Source: Prorocentrum cordatum
Taxonomy: Eukaryota > Sar > Dinophyceae > Prorocentrales > Prorocentraceae
NCBI GenBank assembly: GCA_963575745.1
Contig: CAUYUJ010001325.1
Location: 234,902-298,901 of the forward strand
Length of the DNA: 64,000 bases
Reading direction: 5' to 3'
Both the position numbers and the translations under genes were made by a program. Below are positions 30,150-40,160 of the stretch, in pieces. Positions within the stretch are counted from its first letter, which is position 1; the number at the start of each line of letters is the position of its first letter. The notes under the pieces were generated by a model, which saw only the letters and a list, made by a program, of their open reading frames with translations, searched no databases and was not told where the DNA came from.

Positions 30150-30444
30150 GCTGTCCCAGGGGATCCTCTAGAACCTCAAAGCGTTTGGCCCCCCGATGCA
30201 GGCCAGAGCTCTAGCGCCCGCTGCGCGTGCAGCCATGCGTCGCACCGCAGTTAAGTCCGTGCTTTTCGACCACGCCAAAACAGTACTCGAGAGCGATGAT
30301 GACGATTCTCTCTTTGGCTGGCGGCGCAATGCAGTGTACCAGGCGCCCCCCATCTTCCACCTCATCATCATGACTGCTAAGTTCTTCCATGCGAGCATCT
30401 TCGTGGGCCCCCAGCAGCGCGCCAAGCCCGGCGCGCCCCTGTAA
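30150..30444 (+). pseudogene. LINE-1 C-terminal fragment
   Basis: A short frame contains GPPMQARALAPAARAAMRRT, KSVLFDHAKTVLESDDDDSL then FGWRRNAVYQAPPIFHLI and stops at 30444. It is plausibly the continuation of ORF2 after the reverse transcriptase, separated by a frame break at about 30110-30150. I recognise no catalytic motif. Confidence 0.5.
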
Positions 30445-30449
30445 AAAAG

Positions 30450-30943
30450 AAAGGTGCACGGCGCGTTCTTTTGGAGGCGGGCTACGGGCACGGACCCTTC
30501 GCAAATCGTTATACAGGCATTGCTGTGACTTTGAGCTGTGGAGTACGAGATTCACACATTGTTCGACACTGGCTGCCGCTCCCGTCGCTGGCTGGCCGTG
30601 GGCTGGGAGTGCGCATCAAGAGATCAGGCATGGACATCGCGATGGTCGGCGCGTACGAACTATATCTCGGCGACGGGGAAGCTCGTCTCATGGCTCCGTG
30701 GCATTTTCAGCGAGCTAGCGCAGCATCCTCGTGTTCTCCCTCTTCTCTGTCTAGACTTGAACGACGATATAGGGATCTCTAAGGTGGACGGGGGCTGGGC
30801 GTACAACAACGCTTGTTCGGTGACGGAAGAGCTCGCACCCAAAGAACATCATGCTGAGGGAGCTGGGAAACTCGTTCGGGAACTACGAAATGAATTCGGA
30901 TTGTTTCTCCTGGGACTCAGAGGCACACTAGAAGACACGTGCT
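30450..30943 (+). pseudogene. Fragment of a second LINE-type EEP endonuclease, cut by the gap
   Basis: Read in two phases this region gives GRGLGVRIKRSGMDIAMVGA, then GKLVSWLRGIFSELAQHPRV and PLLCLDLNDDIGISKVDGGW. The D-L-N-D segment corresponds to the G/T-D-L/F-N motif of EEP domains, and the order fits the middle of such a domain. It is not similar in detail to the endonuclease of LINE-1 (which has GDFNF), so it belongs to a different element inserted at, or lying next to, the LINE-1 3' end. The rest is lost in the 100-N gap. The phase change is near 30660. Confidence 0.6.
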
Positions 30944-31043
30944 NNNNNNNNNNNNNNNNNNNNNNNNNNNNNNNNNNNNNNNNNNNNNNNNNNNNNNNNN
31001 NNNNNNNNNNNNNNNNNNNNNNNNNNNNNNNNNNNNNNNNNNN
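30944..31043. other. Assembly gap of 100 N
   Basis: A run of exactly 100 N, a conventional scaffold spacer of unknown true length. Composition differs on either side: LINE-like, balanced sequence to the left and extremely GC-rich sequence to the right. Confidence 1.
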
Positions 31044-31495
31044 CCTCCTCCTTCGCCCGCACCCCCCCCGTGCGCCAGGCCCCCATGCGCGACGCCCGCG
31101 ACGCCCGCGGGCCCCCCCGCGAGGACCGGCCCGCCGCCCTGCGTGCCGCCGGCCCCAGGCCGCATCCTGGCGGCCTGGGGCCGCCGACCGCTCTCGGAGG
31201 GGTCCCTGGCAGGCGACCCGCCGTGCGGCCCCCGCCCGGGTCGGTGGGCTCCCAGAAGAAGCGGCCCCCGCCCGGGTCGGTGGGCCCGGCCTCGGGCCTC
31301 GAGGCCTCCAACCCCGAGCCTCGAGCCTCGAGCCGACTCGGGCCTCGACCCTCGCGCCCAGAAGAAGCGGCCCCGGGCCGTGGGGCGGCCCCCCAGAGGA
31401 GAAGCGGCCCGGGGTCGGTGCGGCCCCCGCCCGGGTCGGTGGGCTCGGCGCGGCTTGTCACCACGGTCGAAGAGGAACAGACGCCGTACATGTGG
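31044..31495 (+). repeat. GC-rich minisatellite CCCGCCCGGGTCGGTGGGC
   Basis: The unit GCCCCCGCCCGGGTCGGTGG occurs about five times between 31218 and 31445, often with AAGAAGCGGCC. A CCTCGAGCCTCGAG cluster sits at 31295-31350. Frames through it (Pro/Arg/Gly) are not supported as genes. Confidence 0.75.
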
Positions 31496-31498
31496 GCT

Positions 31499-31662
31499 TT
31501 AAGTCGGGCTTGTCCCGGTACAGAGGGGGGAAATTCAAAAATAGTCAGAAATAGTCTGGGGAGGAGTTTTTGTGTGACCATTCTTACGCATTTTTCGTTG
31601 TTTTTTGTGTCTTTTATTTCTTTCGTCCAAAATCCACCTGCAGGGGGACATGCCCGACCTGA
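31499..31662 (+). mobile_element. Fold-back MITE family A, complete but diverged copy
   Basis: Starts TTAA-GTCGGGCTTGTCCC and ends GGGGGACATGCCCGAC-CTGA. The interior shares AAAAATAGTC and TCTGGGGA with the copy at 49047 and TTTCGTCCAAAATCC with the right ends of other copies. The terminal repeats are worn compared with the copy at 38906. Confidence 0.8.
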
Positions 31663-31682
31663 ACGTAAACTTTTGGTGCTCC

Positions 31683-31805
31683 GCGCGGATTTCTTGGATC
31701 CGCGCTGGACCCCCTCCCTGGCGCGCGGAGCGCGCCAGGGGCGACGCCGGAGGCGCCGCAGGGCGGGGGCCCAGCGCGGATCCCAGAAATCCGCTCGCAG
31801 CGCCG
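31683..31805. repeat. Inverted repeat with about 30-bp arms
   Basis: GCGCGGATTTCTTGGATCCG then CGCTGGACCCC pairs with GGGCCCAGCGCGGATCC, AGAAATCCGCTCGC around a GC-rich loop. It lies 20 bp from the MITE at 31499. One copy only. Confidence 0.7.
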
Positions 31806-32169
31806 AAGGTTGATGTTTATGGCGTCTGTCCTTCTTCTATACGGGGCATGTCACCACACAGCTCTGAGCAGAGGAGCACGAGGTCAGGATTTGAGGAGAC
31901 GCCTCGAGATCTCCAGGATCTCCCCTCGTTCCGGCGCATTCTCCAGAAACGAGGGCCGCCTTCCTGGAACGCATCCTGAGCCAGTCGCATCCCGACACCC
32001 TTCGCATCCCATCTGAGGCCCCCCTGGGAGCCGCCAAGAGGCGCCGCCCCCTCGCCGGTCTTCGGGCTGTGTCCCTGGCGGCCCCTCGGCTGCCCCCGGG
32101 GCCGGGGGGTCCACTCGGCAGCCCTCAGAGGCTTTCGACGCCCTTCGGCGGTATTCGGGCGCAGAGGGC
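31806..32169. other. Intergenic, nothing recognised
   Basis: Mixed-complexity sequence with CTCGAG/GATCTCC motifs. Open frames have no family. Confidence 0.35.
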
Positions 32170-32240
32170 GGCGGCGGCGGCGGCGTCGTCGTCGTCGTCG
32201 TTTCTCGTTCATCGTTCATCTTTCGCCGTCGTTTGTCGTC

Positions 32241-32285
<45 letters not shown>

Positions 32286-32338
32286 CGTCGTCCGTCGTCC
32301 GTCGTCCGTCGTCCGTCTTCCGTCGTCGTCGTAATCGC
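32170..32338. repeat. (GTC)n array
   Basis: TCGTCGTCGTC runs and a GTCCGTC sub-array (32280-32320). On the minus strand it reads as GAC/ACGG. Confidence 0.95.
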
Positions 32339-33382
32339 CGCCGTCGTCGGTCCGAGGGTCAAGGATTCGGATTTGGGATGGGATGCTCCTGGCCTCTCGG
32401 AGTCGGGGCGCCCTCGTGGCCACGGCTGGATCCGCCTCGAAAGCATGGTCGGACTGCGCCCTAGGACAGGCTCGGAGACAGTCGTTGTCCGCGCCGTCGG
32501 TCGTTAGCCGCTGGTCGTTTGAAAGCGGTCGTCGGCCGTCGATCTTTAAACGATGCCTCGTCTGGGCCGTGGACGGCCTCGCTCTGCTGATCATCCTTTG
32601 GTCCCACCTCTTTCTTCTTATTCCCTCCCTCAATCCTTCTCCCTCCTCCCCCCTGTCTCCCGTCCCGTCCCCAGTCTCTCTCCCCTCCCCCCGTCCCTCC
32701 CTCCCGCTCTCCTCTCTCCTTGATCTTGGTCGCCGGTCACGTTCAGGGGCGCATTCTTGCCATCATTTCAAGGCGTGCCCAGCCGTGGCGACGAGTAGCC
32801 CCCCGCAGGCCAAGAAAACACAAAATCCAAGCTCGATCATCGAATCTCCCTCCCATCATCCTCCCACCTGCGCCTTCCGATGATCTGAGACGTCTCGATC
32901 GGTCCGCGATCGGGTTGTCCGCGGCGTCTGCTGCCGCCCCGCCCGCCGCGACCGGCGACCACACTTCAGGCATGCCCACGCCCTTGCTGCCTCCCTAGTG
33001 GGGCAGGTGAGGAACTCCTCAGTTACGCTGTGCTCCAGCGCGCGCACCGCGCCCAAGGGTGTCCAAGTAACATTAAATAGTTAGCGCCTTATGGCGCCGA
33101 GTGGCGCACAATAGGGTACGATAGCGCCAAATGGCGCCATGTGAGGGAGATGCATGGCGTCCGCTTTGCGCGCCACTGGGGGACGACCAGCAGCTTCTGC
33201 GAGCTGCTGTCTAACTCCTCGCCCAGGCGGCCCCGTTGGCCGCCTCAGCAGCAGGCGGCAAGGGGCGCTGGCGGCAGACGAGGCGCTCCCAGCATCCCCC
33301 GGACCTCGCACCCGGCCTCAAAAAGCGTGGTGAGTGCGCAGGCGTATTGCAGTGCTCACTTGTCGTTGTTCCCCGCCCACGC
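32339..33382. other. Intergenic with short C/T-rich tract and GGCGCC palindromes
   Basis: A C/T tract lies at 32590-32720. At 33085-33140 the motifs GCGCCTTATGGCGCC and GCGCCAAATGGCGCC form a small cluster of GGCGCC-type palindromes. A block GTCACCACGGCTGGGTCCGC-like is shared between 32410-32440 and 34835-34865. No gene recognised. Confidence 0.4.
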
Positions 33383-33577
33383 TCACCGAGCGCATTCCAC
33401 GAATGTCAGCTTGTGATTCACAAAATATGGGGGGTGGGTGATCAGAACAATGGTTCCTCTGCTCGGGCAGACCGCGGGGTGGGCGCCCGCCAGGTTGAAA
33501 CACACTGCGGCGGCGCCGGTAATCATGATTGGCTCCGACACCCGGCCGACTGCAGGAGGTCCACAGGCGCGACGCAA
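33383..33577 (-). other. Candidate minus-strand exon-like frame of unknown function
   Basis: 65 codons of varied composition (AAAVCFNLAGAHPAVCPSRG then TIVLITHPPYFV). The segment 'NLAG...P.RG' faintly recalls the FAD-dependent amino-acid oxidase pattern, but this is weak. A consensus 5' splice site (CG|GTGAGCG) follows, and CTCCTGCAG precedes the main part of the frame. Upstream on this strand, at 33631-33652, TAGCTATTTTGGCCCA is a poor (16 of 21) spliced-leader match. Together this may be a fossil gene piece; each part alone could be chance. Confidence 0.2.
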
Positions 33578-33666
33578 GCGGGGCCGCTTCAGCGGAGGGG
33601 GACAGCAGCGCCTCCGATATAATTAGCTGGGCGGCTGGGCCAAAATAGCTACAGGCACGAAAGAGA

Positions 33667-33840
33667 GAGAGTCAGGAGGAAAAGAAACACACAGACACAG
33701 TGAATCGTCGACTCCCAGGAAAATGTGGGAAAATATGAGAAGTGGGGGGGAAGACAAAAACCCAGAAAATATAGGAAAATATGGGGAATCCTTTTATTTG
33801 TATGTATTTTTGCGGGTGTGTCCCAGGGCCCCTTCAGAGA
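33667..33840 (+). repeat. Dispersed repeat R1, copy c
   Basis: GTCAGGAGGAAAAGAAACAC then ACAGACACAGTGAATCGTCG ... ATATGGGGAATCCTTTTATT and TCCCAGGGCCCCTTCAGAGA. Close to copies a and d. Confidence 0.8.
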
Positions 33841-34364
33841 GGAGGCGGGGGAACGAGGCGCCTCGGGCTCCTCCTGCTCCCTTCTCCCTCCCCTCATGCA
33901 CTACCACGTCCTACGACGAGGACGACGACGGCGACGGCGACGGCGACGGCGACTTCTTGAGGCGGTCTTGTGGACAGACTGGGGCGTGGCCTAGAAGTCT
34001 CTCTGGAAAGCTTCTTGAGGTCTTTGGGGGAGCCTCTCGGCGGCCTCTTGGCGATATTTGTGGGAAATCCTGAGGGCTTGGGGTGGCCTCTTGGGAAGGT
34101 CTTCTGCGCCTCTGGGGGCCTCTGGGGGGCCTGCTGGCGGTCTCGGGGGCAATTTTTTCAGGAAGGGTTCGACATGTTAGTTCTGATTGTTCTTCCTCTT
34201 GGAACCTTCTTGGGGGCCTCGAGCCCTTCCACCTTGCTCCTGGCACTCCTGCCTGAGAACTCCTAGCAACAAAAGCCGCCCGCCGTGACCTGTCACCACG
34301 TTTGTAGCACGGTCGCCTCGGTCGCTGCCGTGGCCCTCGCCGTCGCGCTTCGCCGCGGCCGCGC
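33841..34364. other. Intergenic with degenerate CTTGGGGGCCTC-type repeats
   Basis: 34000-34220 repeats CTCTTGGGGG/GCCTCTTGG-like words irregularly, similar to 45180-45500, 46660-47150 and 52276-52580. A CGACGGCGACGG tract is at 33917-33955. No gene. Confidence 0.5.
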
Positions 34365-34800
34365 TGTCGCGGCCGCCGCCGCCGCCGCCGGGGGCACCGC
34401 CGCCGCCAGGAGCGCCGGGCGTCGGCGTCGCCCCCGCAGCGGCCGCGCCACGCCGCCGCCGCGGCGCCGGCCAACGCGGCGGCCCGGGCGCCCGCAGGCG
34501 GCGTCCGCCCGCGGGTGTCGCGGCCACCGCGGCGGCCTTCGGCGGCGCCACGGCCGAAGGCCGCCGTGGGGCGACGGCCCACGGCGCCATCGCTGCCGTT
34601 GCGGTGGTCGAGGCGGTCGTCGGCCGTTCGACGTCGTGCGTCGTCGCCGTCACAAGTCGTCGTGGGCCGACGTCGTCGCTCGTCGTCGTGAGCCCTCGTC
34701 GCCGTCGCCGCAGCCGTCGCTGTCGTCGTCGTCGTCGTCGTCGTCGTGGTCGTGTGGTCGTCGTGGTCGTCGTCGTCGTCGTCGTTATCGTCGTGTGGCC
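34365..34800. repeat. GCC/GTC trinucleotide block
   Basis: CGCCGCCGCC-rich first half and GTCGTCGTCGTC second half (34715-34795). Plus frames encode Arg/Ala/Val runs only. Confidence 0.85.
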
Positions 34801-35229
34801 TTGACCTTCCTGTGCCTCCCCTGGGGGGGGCTCGTCACCACGGCTGGGTCCGCCTCGGGGACCTGGTCATAGCGCGCTTCAGGACAGGTCCGAGGGTTCG
34901 GTCTCGAGGGCAGGGGCGTCGTGCGTTGTCGCCGTTCGTCGCTACCGCCTCGCCGTTGTTGCTCTTCGTCGTCGCTGTCTTTCTGTTGGGTCGTTTCGGC
35001 GTGAGTGGGACCCGATCCGCGACGAACAGTGGCCCAGGGACGTGCCCTATCCATGTGCAATACGGAATGATATCAAGAGGCTCGTGCAGGACGACTGAAC
35101 ATTTGGAAGGGTGCGTTGTTCCTTTCGCAATGTCCATGGGGGAACCTACACATTGCGAGCCCCAAGAGAGCTCGCACCACAGTAAAGTTACTTGCAGGCG
35201 TAAGACGCGACTCCGCTGGACCAGGCACT

Positions 35230-35350
35230 CACAAACGTGGCGACAGCTGCGCAGCTGACAGCGCCCAGTGAGGGGAGTAATACTTTGAGCCCGTGTAATT
35301 CGGACCGCACTCAGCCAGGCCTTCCACGACAGTTGCGCAGTTTGCAGCGC

Positions 35351-35384
<34 letters not shown>

Positions 35385-35510
35385 ATGGTTTGGTTCCTCG
35401 TCGGACCGCGTCCCGCTGAGCCTTCCACCAGCTCACGAAAGTGCCCGCAGGTGCGCAGTTGCGCTGGATCTCCCAGCGCCCAGGGAGCGGAGTAAGAGCT
35501 TGGAATCCAT
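35230..35510 (+). repeat. Diverged tandem repeat (three units) with (GA)n inside one unit
   Basis: GCGCAGCTGACAGCGCCCAG, GCGCAGTTTGCAGCGCCCAG and GCGCAGTTGCGCTGGATCTC then CCAGCGCCCAG head units near 35248, 35335 and 35453; each ends GGAGTAA-type. The middle unit carries (GA)16 at 35350-35382. Upstream 34801-35229 holds no recognised feature. Confidence 0.7.
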
Positions 35511-36308
35511 ATTTAGGAACGCACTCCTCGATCCTCGAAGCCCTGGCGCCGACGTCCACAACGACGGCACCGCCGATGATGCCGACGGCGGCGGCGCCGC
35601 CGCCGACTTCGCTGCTGTCGCCGCCGACGTCGCAGTCGGCGCCGCCGGCTTTGCCGACGCCACCGACGAGGCCCGAAGGGCGACGGCGGCGGTGGCTCCT
35701 TCTGCCCCTTCGCCGACTCCCGCCCCGAAGAAGACGGCGCCGGCGACGGCGGCGACAACTTTTGCCGTCGGCTCATCCGCCGCGTGTCGACGATCGACGC
35801 TCGATCCATACCCCTGCTGCTGCCCCCCACTCTGGGTGCCAGGGGAAGCAAGACATGGACGAAACATCCTGACCCCAGGGGCCCGGAATGGATCCATGCC
35901 CTCGCTCGGACTCCTCGTGAGGTCGGGGTGTGACCAGGGGCCTGGACGAGATGTCGATCGTCCGGATTGTCGCTCCGACGCCGACGGTGCCGACGACGGC
36001 GGCGGCTGCCTTTTTCCGTCGGCTGCGACGCCGCCGGCGCTCTGGCGGCGTGCGCGCACGCGGGGCGCGCCTGCGAGGCGGCCTCGCCCACGACCGGCGC
36101 GGGCACTCTGGCGGCAGCGCCTCGCCGGGCGCGCAGGGGCGCGGCGCGAGGCGGGGGCCGCCGTCGTCGTCCTCGTCCTCGTCCTCGTCTTTGTCGTCGC
36201 CGTCCTCGTCCTCGCCGCCGCCGCCGCCGTCGTCGTCACGAGTCGTCGTCGTCGTCTTCGTCGTCGTCCTCGTCCTCGTCGCCGTCGCCGCCGCCACCGT
36301 TACCGCCG

Positions 36309-36339
<31 letters not shown>

Positions 36340-36658
36340 TCTTTTGAGGTTCGAGGATCACGACTTGACCCGCGCACGCGTGTGCCGACAACCAGGCCGC
36401 CGTGGATGGCTTCGCAGCCGTGCTCCCTGGCTCGGCATGGGCCTCCCTGCAGCATGGCTGCGAAGCCGTCCGCGGCGGCCCTGGTAGGTGTTCCTGGTAG
36501 GTCAGGTCGTGTTCCTGGTAGGTCAGCGGGTTCCACTGTCGAGGGCCGAGGCTTGTGGGCGCCCTGGCCCTCATCTTGGAGCCTGTGGGGAGTCTCGGGG
36601 GGCTCCCGTGCAGGTCCTCTGGGGGCTTCTGGGGACCGCTGGAGACCTTCTGGGAGCT

Positions 36659-36690
<32 letters not shown>

Positions 36691-36960
36691 TAGCGCGGTC
36701 GTGAGCGGAGCAGCGGCCTTCTCTTGCAGCTGCCGCCGTCGCCGTTGCCGTCGTCGAGGCCTCCGCCACGGTCGTCCGCCGTCGCCGCCGCCGTCGCTGT
36801 CGCCCTCTCGCGGTAGTGATCGGGGCCGCCGTTCCGCCGTCGCCGCCTCCGCCGTCGTGCGCTGTCCGCCGTCGTCGCCGTCGTCGTGCGTGGCCTCCGC
36901 CGCCGTCGTCGTAATCGTGCAGTTCGTCCTGCTCAGGGGTGACGGGAGAGGGGGGGAGAC
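35511..36960. repeat. CGN-rich block with several GTC arrays
   Basis: GCCGCCGACG-type sequence at 35560-35760, GTCCTCGTCGTC at 36150-36340, TCGTCGTCG at 36657-36692 and GCCGTCGCC at 36725-36915. Between them 35790-36150 and 36350-36650 are of ordinary complexity. The 397-codon plus frame through the block is low-complexity and unsupported. CCTGGTAGGTCAGG is directly repeated at about 36490 and 36511. Confidence 0.7.
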
Positions 36961-37044
36961 AAACTAGGTGCGCCCGCGTCATATCTGAAGTCATACCCCT
37001 CCCTCCCATCCTTTGCCATGGCGTAGATCTTCTCTCCAAGTTGG

Positions 37045-37390
37045 CCGGGACCACGGAAATGGAGCCACCGATGGATGAGACGGGAGCGCCATTGTGGAAG
37101 AGCCGGGAATGCGGAAATGAAGCTAACAATGCAGCAAGATCGAAGGACCGACAACATCCGGATCTGATAACGCACAAGAAAGCACAAGCTTCACATGATG
37201 ACCAACGTTGCAGCGGGAACACGATCTTGATGAGCCGCAACACTGAAATGAGGTCAGCGCTTCAGCGAGAGTGTGATTTGGAAGGGCCGAAGGCCAGAAC
37301 ATGGAGCCAACGCTGTAGCGGGAGCGCCATTCTAGAAACAGCGAAAACCCTTGGATTTGAAACAAACGAAAACCCTTGGATTTGAAACAA
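37045..37390 (+). repeat. Degenerate tandem repeat, about 115-bp unit
   Basis: GGAGCGCCATTGTGGAAGAG, GGGAACACGATCTTGATGAG and GGGAGCGCCATTCTAGAAAC mark three units, each preceded by AACG-TG-AGCGGGA. The 3' end carries a perfect 25-bp duplication, AAACCCTTGGATTTGAAAC preceded by GCGAA/ACGAA. Confidence 0.6.
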
Positions 37391-37470
37391 AACACATAAG
37401 GTCGAACACTTGTTGGGGGATCCGATACGTTAGAAAACATAACGCGGAGGGGGGCAGGCTACGACCTCGG

Positions 37471-37735
37471 GGTCGTTAGGGGAGAGAGGAGAGTAGTATA
37501 CATGTTGTGGAACTATGGAAGGAGGAGGAAGAGAAGGAGACAGGAGGAGGAGGAGGAGAAGACGGCAGGAGGAGGAGGAGGAGGAAACGGTGGGAGGAGG
37601 GGGAGGAGGATACGGCGGGTTGTGGAGTGGAGGAGGAGGAGGCGGAGGAGTAGGAGGAGGAGGAGCAAATGCAGCAGCAGCAGCAGCAGCAGCATGAGGA
37701 GCAGGGGGAGAATTGCACTCCGTCCTCGTCGTCGA
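37471..37735 (+). repeat. GGA array and (GCA)n tract
   Basis: GGAGGAGGAGGA with GAA interruptions at 37515-37665, then (GCA)7 at 37672-37694. Plus-strand purine bias. Confidence 0.9.
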
Positions 37736-38164
37736 CCGACCGTTGTCCGTAGATTCATTGCGGGGCCCACCCTGGTTGTCATTCCGAGCAGAGCCGGCTG
37801 CGTCGACGGGAACCCTCAGAAACGCCCACAGACTTCCGCAACGCCGTCGTCACCGTCGTCATCGCCGCCGTCGCCAGCGACGCGTCGCCGTCGTCGTCGC
37901 CGCCGTCGCCCTCGCCGCCGCCGTCGTCCCCGCCGCGACGTCGCCGCGTCCGTCGTCGCCGCTCTCGCCCGTCGCCCTCGCCGCCGCATTCGCCGTCGCC
38001 GCCCTCGCGGGCGGCGGGCGGCGAGCGGGCGGCGCGCGCGCAGGGCGGGCGCGAGCCGCAGCCCCGAGCTGTGGCGGGCGCCCGGCGGCGGCGGCGGCTG
38101 GGGGCACCGGCCGTAGGGGAGCGTCGGGGAGACCGGGCGTTGGCCAACGGGGGGCGGTGAAAGT
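37736..38164. other. CGN-rich intergenic
   Basis: CGTCGTCGCCGCC-rich at 37845-38110. A shadow frame gives Arg/Ala runs. Nothing recognised. Confidence 0.5.
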
Positions 38165-38335
38165 CAGGAGGGAAAGAAACACACAGACACAATTGATCGT
38201 CGATTCCCAGGAAAATAAGGAAAATATGGGAGTTGGGGGGGGGAGGCAGAAACCCCGAAAGTATGGGGAAATATGGGGAGTCCGGTTATTTGTGTTTATT
38301 TATTTGTGTGTCCCAGTTCCCCTTCAGAAAGGGGG
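38165..38335 (+). repeat. Dispersed repeat R1, copy d
   Basis: GTCAGGAGGGAAAGAAACAC, ACAGACACAATTGATCGTCG, GGAAAATATGGGAGTTGGGG and TTATTTATTTGTGTGTCCCA then GTTCCCCTTCAG. Best preserved alongside copy c. Confidence 0.8.
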
Positions 38336-38519
38336 GGGGCGAAGACATGTTGGGATCCGGGTGTCACCTATGTTTTCGAGATGGGTTTTTTTCCGTCAGG
38401 TTTTCACAGATCCACGCGGCTCGAAGCTTGTAGCGGAAAGATGGGGTCAGGGGCTCCAGGCTTCCTGTTGGCGATGCCGCAAGTTGTTTGCAACGTCGGA
38501 ACTCAGGGTGCCCCGTGTG

Positions 38520-38632
38520 GGCCCCAGCGGACCCCTTCAGGGCTCCCAGGGTGCACAAAAGGTGCACTTTTCTTCCCCCCCCGCCCATGCATCGCCCCGA
38601 ATACGCAACGCCCGAGGAAAGGGTGTGCGGGG
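38520..38632 (+). mobile_element. Fold-back element family C, right half only
   Basis: AAAGGTGCACTTTTCTTCCC then GCATCGCCCCGAATACGCAA and CGCCC matches the right half of the family C copies at 55446 and 58256. No matching left terminus is seen, so it is truncated. The rest of 38336-38905 is unrecognised. Confidence 0.5.
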
Positions 38633-38905
38633 GGTTGGAAGGGGGGGGGACCGGCGAGGTACGGCTTCGGGCTCCGCACAGACAAACCCCCCCCCCCAGG
38701 CATAGTCCTGGCTGGCCTCAACAGGCCCCCGAGTAGTCCGGTGCGGTCTCAACACCCTGGCGCCGTCTCCAGCGGCGCGCCCAGGGCGCCCCGCGCCCCG
38801 GGGTTGAGCTCTGGAGACAGCCCTGGGTTACTCGGGGGGGCCTGTTGAGGCCCACCAGGACCATACCCGCGTGGAGGGCTGGCTGTGCGGAGCCCGAAGC
38901 CTTCT

Positions 38906-39087
38906 CTTAAGTCGGGCGTGTCCCCCTACAGGGGGATTTTCAACGAAAAATAAAAATATTTTTAAAATACCCCCAAACGGCCAAAAAATGCTCCCAAAAA
39001 AGTTCCCATATCATTTTTTGATTATTTGTTGGACATTTGTTATTTTTCGTCGAAAATCCCCCTGTAGGGGGACACGCCCGACTTAAG
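38906..39087. mobile_element. Fold-back MITE family A, complete best copy
   Basis: 182 bp with 48-bp terminal inverted repeats that differ at one position by my alignment: left TTAA-GTCGGGCGTGTCCCCC, TACAGGGGGATTTTC-A-ACGA; right the reverse complement with G for A. Each repeat begins inside a TTAA, the target used by piggyBac-type transposases. The interior is AT-rich and non-coding. Each terminal repeat also contains TCCCCCTACAGGGGGA, a hairpin of its own. Confidence 0.9.
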
Positions 39088-39969
39088 CGTTATCAGAAGA
39101 GGATGTTTTCAGTATGCCTTGGGCTTTGCGCCGGGCGTGGTCCAATGTGGCTAGCTAGCGTCGGGGCGTCTGCAGCAGCCTTGTAAACATTGTTCAGGAG
39201 CCGAGTGGGGGCGGCCCAACACACGAGCTGGGAGACACCTGCACCCTAACTGGATAATGTAAGGTGAGGTTCAGGCGAGGATGAGAGCGAAGGGGGGTCC
39301 CTTTTCCCCACCATTCCTGCCTGCTGATATCCTGCCTCCCACCTCTCCCTTCGAACGCCTTCTTCTCCTCTGTCTCCCACCTCAGATGCCCCACCCTCTC
39401 TCCCCTCCCTGGCCACGACCGCGACGGCGACGAGGACATACGAGGGTTGCGACGACCTTCACGACGACGACGGCAACGACAGCGCCGTCGGCGAGTCATG
39501 ACATCGTAGTATCCAGAAGCATAAGATGAAACGCACTAATACGAAGATGAAACGCACTAATACGAAGATGAGCAATACGAATGCTGATAATACTCTTGAT
39601 ATCAATAATGGTACGGGTAACTAGACCAATAATAGCACCAATAAGAGTAATAATAAGAAGGAACAGCGAGCAAGCGAACGAAACAACACAAAGAGGAGCC
39701 TCGCTTGCCCCCGCCAATCGAAGAAGAGAGGGACGACAGAGGACGCGGAGGAGGAGGAGGCGGAGGCGGAGGCCGAGGAACGTGCGGCCGGGCGGAGGAG
39801 GATGCGGACGAGGAGCAGGGCGCCGAACCGCTGTTGGCTCCCAGGCCGTCGTGTTTGGGGGACGTGTCTGGCCGCTGCTCGGCCGAGGGCGAACCGGGGC
39901 TCTCTCCATGGGCTCAGGGCTCCTCGGCTCCTGGCCTTCGCCGCGGACCCTGGCCACCCGAATGGGGTT
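39088..39969. other. Intergenic, nothing recognised
   Basis: Includes a short direct duplication of ATGAAACGCACTAATACGAA at 39525-39565 and an AT-richer patch at 39535-39660. 39735-39780 is GGA-rich. No gene supported. Confidence 0.4.
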
Positions 39970-40116
39970 CGAGCGCGGATTGCAAAAAAACCCAAGAATT
40001 GCAACAAAAAAAAAACGAAGGATTGCAAAAAAACCGAAGGATTGCAAAACAACCCTTTTTTTGCGAAGGATTGCAAAAAAACCCTGGATTGCAAAAAAAA
40101 ACCCGAAGGGTTTTTT
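39970..40116 (+). repeat. 20-bp tandem repeat GGATTGCAAAAAAACCGAA
   Basis: Six units of GGATTGCAAAAAAACC(GAA) with A-runs of 5 to 10, ending in a run of nine T. The plus frame encodes Lys-rich IAKKP repeats; likely a repeat artefact. Confidence 0.9.
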
Positions 40117-40160
40117 TTTGCCGCATCGCCTGGGCGCAGGATCTCGTGCCGCATCGCCTT

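Larger units (their letters stand above)
26217..30444 (+). mobile_element. Non-LTR retrotransposon (LINE-1) with spliced leader at 5' end
   Basis: In order: relict leader, 5' untranslated stretch, ORF1 (26369-27292), an EEP endonuclease domain, a connector, a reverse transcriptase, and a C-terminal fragment ending near 30444. ORF1 is uninterrupted, while ORF2 has at least five phase changes and one internal stop. The presence of the leader implies this copy, or its parent, was made from a trans-spliced transcript and is close to full length at the 5' end. No poly-A or target-site duplication was identified. Confidence 0.9.

Noticed and set aside
38906-39087. LTR pair or solo LTR
   Set aside because: The ends are inverted, not direct, repeats, and total length is 182 bp; a fold-back MITE explains it better.
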